DNA from: Sphaerisporangium fuscum
GTDB taxonomy: Bacteria > Actinomycetota > Actinomycetes > Streptosporangiales > Streptosporangiaceae
Direction: 5' to 3'
NCBI RefSeq assembly: GCF_018531465.1
Contig: NZ_JAHDTF010000004.1
Coordinates: forward strand, 248,001 to 312,000
DNA: 64,000 bases
Made by a program: the position numbers and the translations under genes. The notes under the pieces are model-generated. The model made no database searches. It had not been told where the DNA came from and saw only the letters and a list, made by a program, of their open reading frames with translations. Below are positions 34,443 through 42,504 of this stretch, one piece after another (position 1 is the first letter of the stretch; the number at the start of each line of letters is the position of its first letter).

Positions 34443-34515
34443 GGCTCCGTCGTCTAGTGGCCTAGGACGCCGCCCTCTCAAGGCGGTAGCGCCGGTTCGA
34501 ATCCGGTCGGGGCTA
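34443..34515 (+). tRNA. tRNA-Glu (anticodon CTC), copy 2
   Basis: Acceptor GGCTCCG pairs with CGGGGCT (two G-U); anticodon loop CTCTCAA gives CTC; the body differs from copy 1 at only a few positions. CCA is encoded at 34516-34518. The 36-bp gap to copy 1 holds no promoter, so they are likely one transcript. Confidence 0.95.
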
Positions 34516-34520
34516 CCAAC

Positions 34521-34555
34521 CGAAACCCTCGGAAGATCTTCTTCCGGGGGTTTCG
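34521..34555 (+). terminator. tRNA-Glu terminator
   Basis: CGAAACCCTCGGAA (34521-34534) pairs with TTCCGGGGGTTTCG (34542-34555), one G-U, loop GATCTTC, two bases after the encoded CCA. Confidence 0.8.
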
Positions 34556-34610
34556 TCGTTCGGGCACCGGTCGCCGGGGCGGGGTGAACGGCTCGCCGTG
34601 AGATGGGCGG

Positions 34611-35312
34611 ATGATGAACGAGCGACACGCCTGGCCGCTGGCGCTGGGCCTCGCGCCTGTGCTGGCCGTGCAGGGCCTGGTGGTCCGGAAGCGGACTCCG
34701 CGCCTCCCGGAGGCCGCCGGACCTCGCCGTGGGTCCGTTCCCGGCAGCGGCGAGCCCATCAGGCTGGCGGTGCTGGGGGAGTCGACCGCCGCCGGGGTCG
34801 GGGTGGAGTCCCACGAGGACGGGATGGCCGGGCATCTCGCCCGCGCGCTCGCCGCGCGTACCGGGCAGCCGGTGGAGTGGCAGGTCGCCGCCAGGACCGG
34901 CGCGACGACCCGGGTGGTGATCGACGACCTGGCCCCTCTCGTCGAACCGGCCGACGTGCTCTTCGTCGCGCTGGGCGTCAACGACCTCCTCGAACTGACC
35001 CGGCTACGACTCTTCGAACGGCACCTGACCGAGCTCGTCGGCGCCGTACGCGAACGGGCCGGGAAGATCGTGCTGGCCGGGATGCCCCCCGTCGGGAGGT
35101 TCCCGTCCCTTCCCCAGCCGCTCAGGTCCGTCATGGGGCTGCGGGCCAGGGCCCTCGACCACGTCATCGCCGGCGTGGCGAAGGCGGAGGGCGCCTGGCA
35201 CTTCAGCATGGAGATCCCGGCCGACCTGAACGGCTTCTTCGCCGCCGACGGGTTCCACCCTTCGGGAGTGGGCTACCGCTCGTGGGCCGAGGCGGCCGCG
35301 CTCCGTCTCTGA
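34611..35312 (+). CDS. SGNH/GDSL-family hydrolase
   Basis: The 233-residue protein has a hydrophobic N-terminus (LALGLAPVLAVQGLVV, a likely signal anchor), block I RLAVLGESTAAGVGV with the nucleophile Ser, block III FVALGVNDLLELT (Gly/Asn oxyanion residues), and block V DGFHPSGVGY with the catalytic Asp-His. This is the SGNH fold used by esterases and lipases. The substrate is unknown. ATG 34611 and 34614 are equivalent. It follows the tRNA-Glu pair and ends two bases before a repeated inverted-repeat element. Confidence 0.85.
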   Translation: MMNERHAWPLALGLAPVLAVQGLVVRKRTPRLPEAAGPRRGSVPGSGEPIRLAVLGESTAAGVGVESHEDGMAGHLARALAARTGQPVEWQVAARTGATTRVVIDDLAPLVEPADVLFVALGVNDLLELTRLRLFERHLTELVGAVRERAGKIVLAGMPPVGRFPSLPQPLRSVMGLRARALDHVIAGVAKAEGAWHFSMEIPADLNGFFAADGFHPSGVGYRSWAEAAALRL

Positions 35313-35420
35313 AGCCTGTTTTCCGCACGAGCCCGAATCTCCCCGGTCGGATGCTGTACACGGTCCGGAACTATGCGTGATCGACTCAGGTCAATAGGGG
35401 CGATGTGCGGAAAACGGGCT
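35313..35420. repeat. Long inverted-repeat element, relative of the hairpin at 20208
   Basis: AGCCTGTTTTCCGCAC (35313-35328) and GTGCGGAAAACGGGCT (35405-35420) are complementary over 16 bp with one G-U pair; 76 bases lie between. The left 30 bases (35314-35343) match 26 of 30 bases of 20209-20238. It starts just after the SGNH hydrolase stop, ends 10 bp before the next stop on the other strand, and may serve as a bidirectional terminator, but the long loop is odd. Confidence 0.7.
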
Positions 35421-35429
35421 CAAGGAACA

Positions 35430-37169
35430 TCAGGAGGTGGGGGTGGCCTTGGAGCGGGCCTTGAAGAGGGCCCGCTTGGCGGCCTTGACGACCTGCTTGT
35501 CCGGGTGGGACTCGGAGATGGCCTCCAGGAGCTCCTCGACGTGCGGGTGCGGCACCTTCCAGATGACCTCCAGCAGGCTGCTCAGCACCGGCGCGGGGCC
35601 GATGTCGTGCAGGCTGCTGACGAACTCGGGCGTGCCGAGACCCGCCGAGATCGTCCACATGTCGAGAATGAGCCAGTGGGTGTCGCTCTGGGTGGGCTCC
35701 GGCGCCCCCTCGACGTCCAATTGGGCGAGGTGGGTGGCGGCGTACGGCCGCAGCGACGGCTCGTCGAGGGCCTCCTGCCAGGCGGGGACGGCGACCGGCC
35801 CGAGCGAGCCGACCAGGCTCGCCGCCTGCACGCGGATGAGCGCGTCGGCCTCGTCGTCGGCGGCGGCCGCGAGCAGCTCGCCGGCGGCCGTGGCGGGGTC
35901 GCGCAGCTTCATCCAGGCGGCGAACTCGGCGTCGGCCTCCTCCTCGGGCAGGTCGGCGCTGAGCGACAGCAGGTCGAGCGCGGTCATGGCGTCGATGGCC
36001 GGCCGGGCGTCGACCTCGATGTCGTCGTCGTCCAGCAGGTGGACGACGCCTTCGGTGCCGAGCGGCGTGAGCCGGACCCGGTCGCCGGACACCGTCACCA
36101 TGCCGTAGCCGGACAGCCACTCGAGCACGGAGGCCAGCGGGTCGCCCACCTCCGACCACGCGGCGGACCCGAGGTCGTCGAACTCGGCGGCGGCCTCGGC
36201 GAGCTCATCGCGCAGCTCGCCGACCGGACGCTCGCCGCCCGCCACCAGTAGCCGGACCAGCAGCGCGCGGGTGAGGCCGGACAGGGCGAGGGTGAGATCG
36301 TCGTCGTCGAGCTCGGGGTCGCCGTAGTCGACGGAGTGGAGGCCGAGCATCCAGACGTCGAGGACGTCCTCGTCGTTCTCGAACGGCCACGCGGCGGTGT
36401 CCTCGTCGACGCTGACGGTGTCCTCGCCGTCGGGCTTGAGGAACTCCAGGTCGACCGCGAGGTTCCAGAGGTTCCACAGCGCGGGGACGGCCTGGGCGAG
36501 CGGCTCCTGGCCGGGCTCGGGAAGCCCGGCGACCGCGAGCGCCTGGCGGATCTCGTCGTCGCTGAGCAGGGTCTCCTCGCCGACCTTGCGGGCGGTGCCG
36601 ACCCACAGGGCGAGGTCGCGGGCCTTGAGGATCAGCGGCACGGCCCGGGCGGCCTCGGCCAGCTCGGAGTCGGGGCGCAGGCGGATGGTGGGCAGATCGG
36701 CCAGCTCGTCGGCGAAGGGCTCGAAGTCGCCGAGCCCCTCGACCTCCTCCTCGTCGAGGTCTTCTTCGTCCTCGTCCCAGTCGCGCTCACCGAGGACCTC
36801 CTCCATCGCGTCGACGAAATCGTCCTCGATCGCGTCGAGCTCGTCGAGCAGGTCGTCCAGGCTGTCGGATTCCTTGCCCAGGCGCCCGGTCTCGGACAGG
36901 AAGGTGAGGTAGGCGCGCACCGCGGGCACCATGCCGTCGGCCGCGGCGTCGGGGTCCTCGACGACCTTCGGCATGCGCTCCACCAGGACGGGGCGCAGAT
37001 CGTCGGACTTCCAGACGTGGACGTCGTCACGAGCGATCAGGCGATGCCACAGAGCGGCAGGCCCCACCAGGTCGGGATCACTGTCCGGTGCGTTCTGAGG
37101 TGCCCAGAGAATGAACTCTTGAAGGAGGGGACGCAGCTCCGATGCGGCTGCCTCGATGCGATCTGTCAC
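35430..37169 (-). CDS. Large acidic protein of unknown function
   Basis: I do not recognise a characterised family. The 579-residue cytosolic protein is strongly acidic, with a block of alternating Asp/Glu near residues 128-145 (ERDWDEDEEDLDEEEVEGLG) and another Asp cluster near 305-315. The central part contains a likely winged-helix-like segment (GYGMVTVSGDRVRLTPLGTEGV, residues about 360-385), and the C-terminal about 180 residues are helical repeats of HEAT type (ALIRVQAASLVGSLG, LRPYAATHLAQLD, VKAAKRALFKARSK) ending in a basic tail. Composition suggests a protein-protein or DNA-mimic scaffold; this is speculation. Monocistronic. Confidence 0.7.
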   Translation of the reverse strand: MTDRIEAAASELRPLLQEFILWAPQNAPDSDPDLVGPAALWHRLIARDDVHVWKSDDLRPVLVERMPKVVEDPDAAADGMVPAVRAYLTFLSETGRLGKESDSLDDLLDELDAIEDDFVDAMEEVLGERDWDEDEEDLDEEEVEGLGDFEPFADELADLPTIRLRPDSELAEAARAVPLILKARDLALWVGTARKVGEETLLSDDEIRQALAVAGLPEPGQEPLAQAVPALWNLWNLAVDLEFLKPDGEDTVSVDEDTAAWPFENDEDVLDVWMLGLHSVDYGDPELDDDDLTLALSGLTRALLVRLLVAGGERPVGELRDELAEAAAEFDDLGSAAWSEVGDPLASVLEWLSGYGMVTVSGDRVRLTPLGTEGVVHLLDDDDIEVDARPAIDAMTALDLLSLSADLPEEEADAEFAAWMKLRDPATAAGELLAAAADDEADALIRVQAASLVGSLGPVAVPAWQEALDEPSLRPYAATHLAQLDVEGAPEPTQSDTHWLILDMWTISAGLGTPEFVSSLHDIGPAPVLSSLLEVIWKVPHPHVEELLEAISESHPDKQVVKAAKRALFKARSKATPTS

Positions 37170-37335
37170 TCCGCCAGGCTAGTGCTTGGCGGCGGGCGGC
37201 TCTAATCAGTTAGCACGCCTTCGACGCCCAATCGGTGAGCACATGTCCGATTGTCCGGCACAGTTCCCACCACTTGGTGCGCCGCTTACCTCCGTGTGAC
37301 GATACGGCCGGCTACGCCGGGGCTTTCGTATGCCT

Positions 37336-38052
37336 TCAGTTGGCCCGGCGCATGGCCTCGGTGATCCGCTCGGCGGCGGCCACGACGGGGGCGGCGTGGA
37401 TGCGGCCGGGCGTGCGGGTGAGGCGTTCGATCGGCCCGGAGACCGAGACGGCCGCGATCACCTTGCCGGCGGCGCCCCGGATGGGGGCGGAGACGCTGGC
37501 GACGCCCTGCTCGCGCTCGCCGACGCTGTGGGCCCAGTTGCGCCTGCGGACGCTGGCGAGGGTGGCGGCGGTGAACTTGGCGCCGCGCAGCCCGCGGTGG
37601 AGGCGGTCGGGCTCCTCCCACGCCAGCAGGATCTGGGCGGCGGATCCGGCCGTCATGGGCAGCGAGCTGCCGACGGGGACGGTGTCGCGCAGGCCGCTGG
37701 TGCGTTCCGCGGCGGCCACGCAGACCCGCTCGTCGCCCTGCCTGCGGTAGAGCTGGGCGCTCTCGCCGGTCAGGTCGCGCAGCTGGATGAGGACGGGGGA
37801 CGCGACGGCGAGCAGGCGGTCCTCGCCGGCGGCCGTGGACAGCTCTGATAGGCGGGGGCCGAGGATGAAGCGGCCCTGTGTGTCACGGGAGACGATGCGG
37901 TGGTGCTCGAGGGCGACCGCGAGCCGGTGGGCGGTGGGACGGGCCAGGCCGGTCGCCTGCACGAGCTGTGCGAGGGACGCGGGGCCCGCTTCGAGGGCGT
38001 TGAGCACGAGGACGGCCTTGTCGAGTACGCCGACTCCGCTAGAGTTGTCCAT
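37336..38052 (-). CDS. ndgR: IclR-family regulator of leucine and nitrogen metabolism (NdgR/LtbR)
   Basis: The 238-residue protein begins MDNSSGVGVLDKAVLVLNAL, the same start I recall for Streptomyces NdgR; an upstream ATG would add 14 residues. The IclR winged helix (LAQLVQATGLARPTAHRLAVALE) is followed by the effector domain (LRDLTGESAQLYRRQGDERVCVAAAE, PVGSSLPMTAGSAAQILLAW, GEREQGVASVSAPIRG). In Streptomyces and Corynebacterium the orthologue sits divergently to leuCD and controls it, with effects on amino acid metabolism and antibiotics. The same arrangement is kept here. Confidence 0.93.
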   Translation of the reverse strand: MDNSSGVGVLDKAVLVLNALEAGPASLAQLVQATGLARPTAHRLAVALEHHRIVSRDTQGRFILGPRLSELSTAAGEDRLLAVASPVLIQLRDLTGESAQLYRRQGDERVCVAAAERTSGLRDTVPVGSSLPMTAGSAAQILLAWEEPDRLHRGLRGAKFTAATLASVRRRNWAHSVGEREQGVASVSAPIRGAAGKVIAAVSVSGPIERLTRTPGRIHAAPVVAAAERITEAMRRAN

Positions 38053-38189
38053 ACCCCGATACTGCCGTCTCGCTATCCGAGATGCAACTGGCATTCGGGA
38101 CGGGGATGGGTACGCTGTCCGTATCCCGAAATTTCCGTCTTATCCTATGAGACGTTCGGGGGGATGAAACGCAAGGAGGCGTTCACGAC
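38053..38189. promoter_or_regulatory. ndgR-leuC divergent control region
   Basis: Two facing promoters must lie in these 137 bp. ATCCGAGATGC (38083-38093) and GCATTCGGGAC (38099-38109) form an imperfect inverted repeat, and TATCCCGAAATTTCC near 38142 repeats the TCCCGAA half-site. These are candidate NdgR/LtbR operators. AAGGAGG for leuC lies near the end. Assignment is inference. Confidence 0.45.
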
Positions 38190-39566
38190 ATGGGTCGCAC
38201 ACTGGCCGAGAAAGTATGGGAGCAGCATGTCGTCCGTCGCGCGGACGGCGAGCCCGACCTGCTCTACATCGACCTGCACCTCATCCACGAGGTGACCAGC
38301 CCGCAGGCGTTCGACGGCCTGCGCATGGCGGGTCGCAAGGTGCGCCGGCCCGACCTCACCATCGCCACCGAGGACCACAACGTCCCGACGGTGCTCGGCC
38401 CGATCGCCGACCCCGTGTCGAAGCAGCAGGTGGAGACCCTCCGCAAGAACGCCGCCGAGTTCGGCATCCGGCTGCACCCCATGGGCGACGCCGGGCAGGG
38501 CGTGGTGCACATCATCGGCCCGCAGTTCGGCCTCACGCAGCCCGGCATGACCATCGTCTGCGGCGACTCCCACACCTCCACCCACGGCGCGTTCGGCGCG
38601 ATCGCCTTCGGCATCGGCACCTCCGAGGTGGAGCACGTCCTGGCCACCCAGACCCTCCCGGCGTACCGGCCGAAGACCATGGCCATCGAGGTCTCCGGCG
38701 AGCTGCCGTACGGCGTCACCGCCAAGGACCTCATCCTCGCGATCATCGCCAAGATCGGCACGGGCGGCGGCCAGGGCCACATCGTCGAGTACCGCGGCGA
38801 GGCGATCCGCAAGCTCTCCATGGAGGGCCGGATGACCGTCTGCAACATGTCGATCGAGGCGGGCGCGCGCGCCGGGCTGATCGCCCCCGACGAGACCACC
38901 TTCGAGTACCTCAAGGGCCGCCCGCACGCCCCGAGCGGCGAGCAGTGGGACGCCGCCGTCGAGTACTGGCGCTCCCTGAGGACCGACGACGACGCCGTCT
39001 TCGACACGGTCGTCGAGATCGACGCCTCGACGCTGTCGCCGTTCGTCACCTGGGGCACCAACCCCGGGCAGGGCGCGCCGCTCAACACCGCGATCCCCGC
39101 CCCCGACGACACCTCCGACCCGGCCGCCGCGCGCCGCGCCCTCGAATACATGGGCCTGTCCGCCGGCACCCAGCTCAGCGAGGTCGAGGTCGACACCGTC
39201 TTCGTCGGCTCCTGCACCAACGGCCGGCTGGAGGACCTGCGTGCCGCCGCCGAGGTGCTGCGCGGGCGCAAGGTCAAGGCCCGCACCCTCATCGTCCCCG
39301 GATCCATGCAGGTCAGGGCCGAGGCGGAGGCCGAGGGCCTCCACGAGGTGTTCCAGGCCGCCGGGGCCGAGTGGCGCCAGGCCGGCTGCTCGATGTGCCT
39401 CGGCATGAACCCCGACACCCTCGCCCCCGGTGAGCGCAGCGCCTCCACCTCCAACCGCAACTTCGAGGGCCGCCAGGGCAAGGGCGGGCGCACCCATCTC
39501 GTCTCGCCCGCGGTCGCCGCGGCCACCGCCGTCACCGGCCGTCTGACCGCGCCCGCCGACCTGTAA
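38190..39566 (+). CDS. leuC: 3-isopropylmalate dehydratase large subunit
   Basis: LeuC with LeuD isomerises 2- to 3-isopropylmalate and, in the CimA route, citramalate to methylmalate. The 458-residue aconitase-type protein has [42 protein letters not shown], and the [4Fe-4S] ligands in [13 protein letters not shown] and [14 protein letters not shown] 38190 follows AAGGAGG. It is 14 bp upstream of leuD, clearly one operon, controlled by the divergent ndgR. Confidence 0.97.
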   Translation: MGRTLAEKVWEQHVVRRADGEPDLLYIDLHLIHEVTSPQAFDGLRMAGRKVRRPDLTIATEDHNVPTVLGPIADPVSKQQVETLRKNAAEFGIRLHPMGDAGQGVVHIIGPQFGLTQPGMTIVCGDSHTSTHGAFGAIAFGIGTSEVEHVLATQTLPAYRPKTMAIEVSGELPYGVTAKDLILAIIAKIGTGGGQGHIVEYRGEAIRKLSMEGRMTVCNMSIEAGARAGLIAPDETTFEYLKGRPHAPSGEQWDAAVEYWRSLRTDDDAVFDTVVEIDASTLSPFVTWGTNPGQGAPLNTAIPAPDDTSDPAAARRALEYMGLSAGTQLSEVEVDTVFVGSCTNGRLEDLRAAAEVLRGRKVKARTLIVPGSMQVRAEAEAEGLHEVFQAAGAEWRQAGCSMCLGMNPDTLAPGERSASTSNRNFEGRQGKGGRTHLVSPAVAAATAVTGRLTAPADL

Positions 39567-39580
39567 GGAGCTTGGGAATC

Positions 39581-40168
39581 ATGGAAGCCTTCACCACGCA
39601 CACCGGCCGGGCCGTACCGCTGCGCCGCAGCAACGTCGACACCGACCAGATCATCCCCGCCGTGTGGCTCAAGCAGGTCAGCCGTACGGGCTTCGAGAAG
39701 GGCCTGTTCGCGGCCTGGCGCGAGGACCCGGCGTTCGTCCTGAACGACCCGGTCTACCAGGGCGCCTCGATCCTCGTCTCGGGCCCCGACTTCGGCACCG
39801 GCTCCTCCCGCGAGCACGCCGTGTGGGCCCTCCAGCAGTACGGCTTCCGCGTCGTGATCGCGGCCCGCTTCGGCGACATCTTCCGCAACAACTCCACCAA
39901 GATGGGCCTGCTGCCGGTCGTCCTGCCCGCCGAGACCGTGGAGGCCCTGCAGGCCGCCGTCGAGGCCGACCCGGCGACCGAGGTGACCGTCGACCTGACC
40001 GAACGCCAGGTGCGCTGGGGCGGCGAGTCGGCCGGTTTCGAGATCGACGACTACACCCGCTGGCGTCTGCTCGAGGGGCTCGACGACATCGGTCTGACCC
40101 TGCGCCACGCCGACGAGGTGGCGGTGTACGAGAATGGTCGGCAGCCATGGCTGCCGACGACGGTTTGA
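39581..40168 (+). CDS. leuD: 3-isopropylmalate dehydratase small subunit
   Basis: LeuD carries the swivelling substrate-binding domain of isopropylmalate isomerase. The 195-residue protein has [17 protein letters not shown], the signature [17 protein letters not shown], and [20 protein letters not shown] 39581 is preceded by AAGGAG, which overlaps the leuC stop. Its 3' end is overlapped by the next small gene. Confidence 0.97.
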   Translation: MEAFTTHTGRAVPLRRSNVDTDQIIPAVWLKQVSRTGFEKGLFAAWREDPAFVLNDPVYQGASILVSGPDFGTGSSREHAVWALQQYGFRVVIAARFGDIFRNNSTKMGLLPVVLPAETVEALQAAVEADPATEVTVDLTERQVRWGGESAGFEIDDYTRWRLLEGLDDIGLTLRHADEVAVYENGRQPWLPTTV

Positions 40169-40407
40169 CGGGCCCCACGAGCCCCGAAGAGGAGCTGGCG
40201 CGGCGGTTACGCGACACCTACCGTCGCATTGCCGCCGCGCGGCTCTCGCCTGAGGACAAAGAGCGGGTCACGCGGAGATTTGTCGCGATCTGCGACCTTG
40301 CGAAGCGTGACCTCGATCACGCCTGCTCCCGTCTGGACGCTTTTCTCGCCGATCTGGGAGACGATTTCGACACGCCGAGTAGGCGCGACATCGCGGAAGG
40401 TGATTGA
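40147..40407 (+). CDS. Small helical protein encoded after leuD
   Basis: The 86-residue cytosolic protein (ATG 40147) overlaps the leuD end by 22 bp in another frame, so it is likely translated by coupling. It is rich in charged residues with predicted helices: [42 protein letters not shown], and [16 protein letters not shown] know of no characterised function; a small gene between leuD and the HU gene seems common in actinomycetes. There is no signal or membrane segment. Confidence 0.7.
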   Translation: MAADDGLTGPTSPEEELARRLRDTYRRIAAARLSPEDKERVTRRFVAICDLAKRDLDHACSRLDAFLADLGDDFDTPSRRDIAEGD

Positions 40408-40443
40408 GTCCGGGCCGCGTGTCCCTTACTTTCAAGCGGGTAA

Positions 40444-40485
40444 GGGGTTTCTGACCGTTGACTGGTGGGTGCGTGCCGAAACCCC
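40444..40485 (+). promoter_or_regulatory. Inverted repeat upstream of the HU gene
   Basis: GGGGTTTC (40444-40451) and GAAACCCC (40478-40485) are perfectly complementary with 26 bp between, in the 163-bp gap before hup; TTGACT at 40459-40464 is a good -35 hexamer inside it, without a clear -10. It could be an operator pair or a hairpin. Confidence 0.35.
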
Positions 40486-40570
40486 GCGCTTGGCCACACC
40501 GGGTGAGGGCTCGGGCACTGCCCGCCGCAGCGCTCATCCTCAGACAGCGGTAACAGGGGGAGCAAGCTAG

Positions 40571-40873
40571 ATGAACAAGCGAGAACTCGTCGACGCGATC
40601 ACCGATCGGGTCGGCGACAGGAAGACGGCCACCGAGGCCGTGAACGCGGTAATCGAGGCCATCCAACACGCTGTCTCGAACGGGGAGAAAGTCTCGATCA
40701 CTGGCTTCGGCGCGTTCGAGATGGCTCACAAGCCCGCCCGTCAGGCAAGGAACCCTTCGACCGGCGAACCCATCAAGGTCTCCGAGAGCTGGGCGCCCAG
40801 GTTCCGTCCCGGTGCGGACTTCAAAGAGCAGGTCAACACCGCAGGAAAGAAGGCCGCGACCAAGAAGAAGTGA
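40571..40873 (+). CDS. hup: DNA-binding protein HU
   Basis: The 100-residue nucleoid protein has the HU fold: MNKRELVDAITDRVGDRKTA, GEKVSITGFGAFEMAHKPAR, the DNA-intercalating arm RQARNPSTGEPIKVSES and the third helix FRPGADFKEQVN, followed by a short basic tail (GKKAATKKK). It bends and compacts DNA as a homodimer. It is the typical short HU, without the long Lys/Ala-rich tail of mycobacterial HupB or Streptomyces HupS. Confidence 0.95.
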   Translation: MNKRELVDAITDRVGDRKTATEAVNAVIEAIQHAVSNGEKVSITGFGAFEMAHKPARQARNPSTGEPIKVSESWAPRFRPGADFKEQVNTAGKKAATKKK

Positions 40874-40892
40874 CCGCTCGGCGGCTCATCAC

Positions 40893-40925
40893 GGCGCCCG
40901 GGGGCCTGCGCGGCCTCCGGGCGCC
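40893..40925. terminator. Terminator after the HU gene
   Basis: GGCGCCCGGGGGCC (40893-40906) pairs with GGCCTCCGGGCGCC (40912-40925), one G-U, loop TGCGC. It lies between the convergent hup and the cold-shock-like gene and can act in both directions. Confidence 0.75.
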
Positions 40926-40952
40926 GCTGCGTGGGAGGGCCGGAGGCCGAGG

Positions 40953-41156
40953 TCAGCCGGGCAGCGGGAAGGTCGACAGGGTGATGACCGTGATGGCGTC
41001 GCCCTCGACCCTGATGTTCACCCGCTGGCCGCTGCGCAGCAGCCGGAGCGGGCCCGCGTCGAAGGCCTCGGCGCCGAACGGCATCTCGCTGCCGTCGTCG
41101 AGGAAGACGGATCCGGAGCGGGTTGCCGGATCGAAGATCCGCACCGTGGCCTGCAC
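40953..41156 (-). CDS. Cold-shock-domain-like small protein
   Basis: The 67-residue protein (GTG 41156) reads QATVRIFDPATRSGSVFLDDG, MPFGAEAFDAGPLRLLRSGQRVNI and ends VITLSTFPLPG. The pattern T-V-x-x-F-D-x-x-x-x-x-G-x-V-x-x-D-D-G and the later LRSGQRV match a cold-shock OB fold, but the RNP1 aromatic motif KGFGFI is replaced by SGSVFL, so nucleic-acid binding is uncertain. Actinomycetes carry this short divergent CSD form. Faces away from an MFS gene. Confidence 0.7.
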   Translation of the reverse strand: MQATVRIFDPATRSGSVFLDDGSEMPFGAEAFDAGPLRLLRSGQRVNIRVEGDAITVITLSTFPLPG

Positions 41157-41232
41157 GGGCGCCAGTTTACCGCGCGTGCCGGGGGTAAATCCGGTTGCGC
41201 GGCGGGCGTGACCCCCGCCAGGGTGGCTGACC

Positions 41233-42501
41233 ATGGCAGAAGCGGACGAATCCACTGCGCTGTCGGACAGACGGGACACTCCGGACAGGCCGGTCACGCT
41301 GTGGCGGACGAGGCCGTACGCGCTGTTCGTGGGCGCGGACGCGATCAGCCAGGTCGGCACCGAGGTCAGCATGGTCGCGCTTCCCCTGGTCGCGGTTCTG
41401 GTGCTGCACGCCGGGCCGTTCCAGGTGGGTCTGCTGACCGCCGCGGAGATGGTGGCGTTCCTGCTGGTCGGGCTCCCGGCGGGGGTCTGGGTCGACCGGC
41501 TGCCCCGGCGGCGCATCCTGGTCGCCACCGACCTCGTCCGCGCCGCAGCCCTCGCGAGCGTCCCCCTCGCCGCGGCCGGCGGCCTGCTGTCCCTGCCCCA
41601 GCTGTACGGCGTGGCGCTGGTCACCGGCGTGTGCACGGTGTTCTTCGACGTCGCCCACATGAGCTACCTGCCCTCGATCGTCGCCAAGCGGGATCTCGCG
41701 CGGGGGAACAGCACGATGGAGACGATCAGATCCACCGCCGCCCTCGCGGGCCCGGGTTTCGGCGGCTGGCTCGTCCAGGTGGCGACCGCGCCGTTCGCCC
41801 TGCTCGCCGACGCGGTCAGCTACGTCGTCTCGGCGGTGCTGCTGGGGGCCATCGGCGTCAAGGAGGCGCGGCGCCCGGCCGCCGCGTCCGGGAAGCTGCT
41901 GCAGGAGGTCGCCGAGGGCGTGCGGTTCATCGCCGCCCAGCCGGTTCTGCGGGTGGTCGCGCTGGTCGGTGCGCTCAACATGCTGGGGTTCGGGGTGTGG
42001 GCGTCGGCGCAGGCGCTGTTCCTGCTGCGCGTGCTCGGCCTCGGCCCCGGGGTCTACGGCCTGGTCATCGCGGCCGGTGCCGTCGGAGGTCTGCTCGGAG
42101 CCGTGGCGGCGCCGCGCGTGCTGGCCCGATGGGGCACCGGCCGGGCGCTGTACGTCGCGGCCGCCGCGGCCGTCCCCGCGAACCTCGTCGCGCCGCTGGC
42201 CGGTCCGGGCTGGCGCGTCGTGCTCTTCCCGCTCGGCCTCGCACTCGCCGGGTTCGCCGGGACCATCTTCGGCATCTCCCAGCTCAGCTACCGGCAGTCC
42301 ATTTGCCCCGAGCACCTGCTCGGCCGCATGAACGCCTCCATGCGCTTCCTGATGTGGAGCGCGATGCCCTTCGGCGGGGTGCTGGGCGGGCTGGCGGGGG
42401 AGTGGCTCGGCGTCAGGGGGGCCATATGGACGGCGAGCGCGACGTTCATCCTGGCCCACCTGCCGATCCTCGTCATGCGCCGCCGCGTCCCGGCCCTGTG
42501 A
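41233..42501 (+). CDS. MFS transporter, EntS/MFS_3 type
   Basis: The 422-residue protein has about 12 TM helices. GADAISQVGTEVSMVALPLVAV and AGVWVDRLPRRRILVATDLVRA (the A-like motif after TM2) mark the MFS_3 subgroup of multidrug and siderophore exporters (EntS, macrolide efflux-like). It would export drugs by proton antiport; the substrate is unknown. It is convergent with another MFS gene only three bases away, and no regulator adjoins it directly. Confidence 0.85.
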   Translation: MAEADESTALSDRRDTPDRPVTLWRTRPYALFVGADAISQVGTEVSMVALPLVAVLVLHAGPFQVGLLTAAEMVAFLLVGLPAGVWVDRLPRRRILVATDLVRAAALASVPLAAAGGLLSLPQLYGVALVTGVCTVFFDVAHMSYLPSIVAKRDLARGNSTMETIRSTAALAGPGFGGWLVQVATAPFALLADAVSYVVSAVLLGAIGVKEARRPAAASGKLLQEVAEGVRFIAAQPVLRVVALVGALNMLGFGVWASAQALFLLRVLGLGPGVYGLVIAAGAVGGLLGAVAAPRVLARWGTGRALYVAAAAAVPANLVAPLAGPGWRVVLFPLGLALAGFAGTIFGISQLSYRQSICPEHLLGRMNASMRFLMWSAMPFGGVLGGLAGEWLGVRGAIWTASATFILAHLPILVMRRRVPAL

Positions 42502-42504
42502 GGC

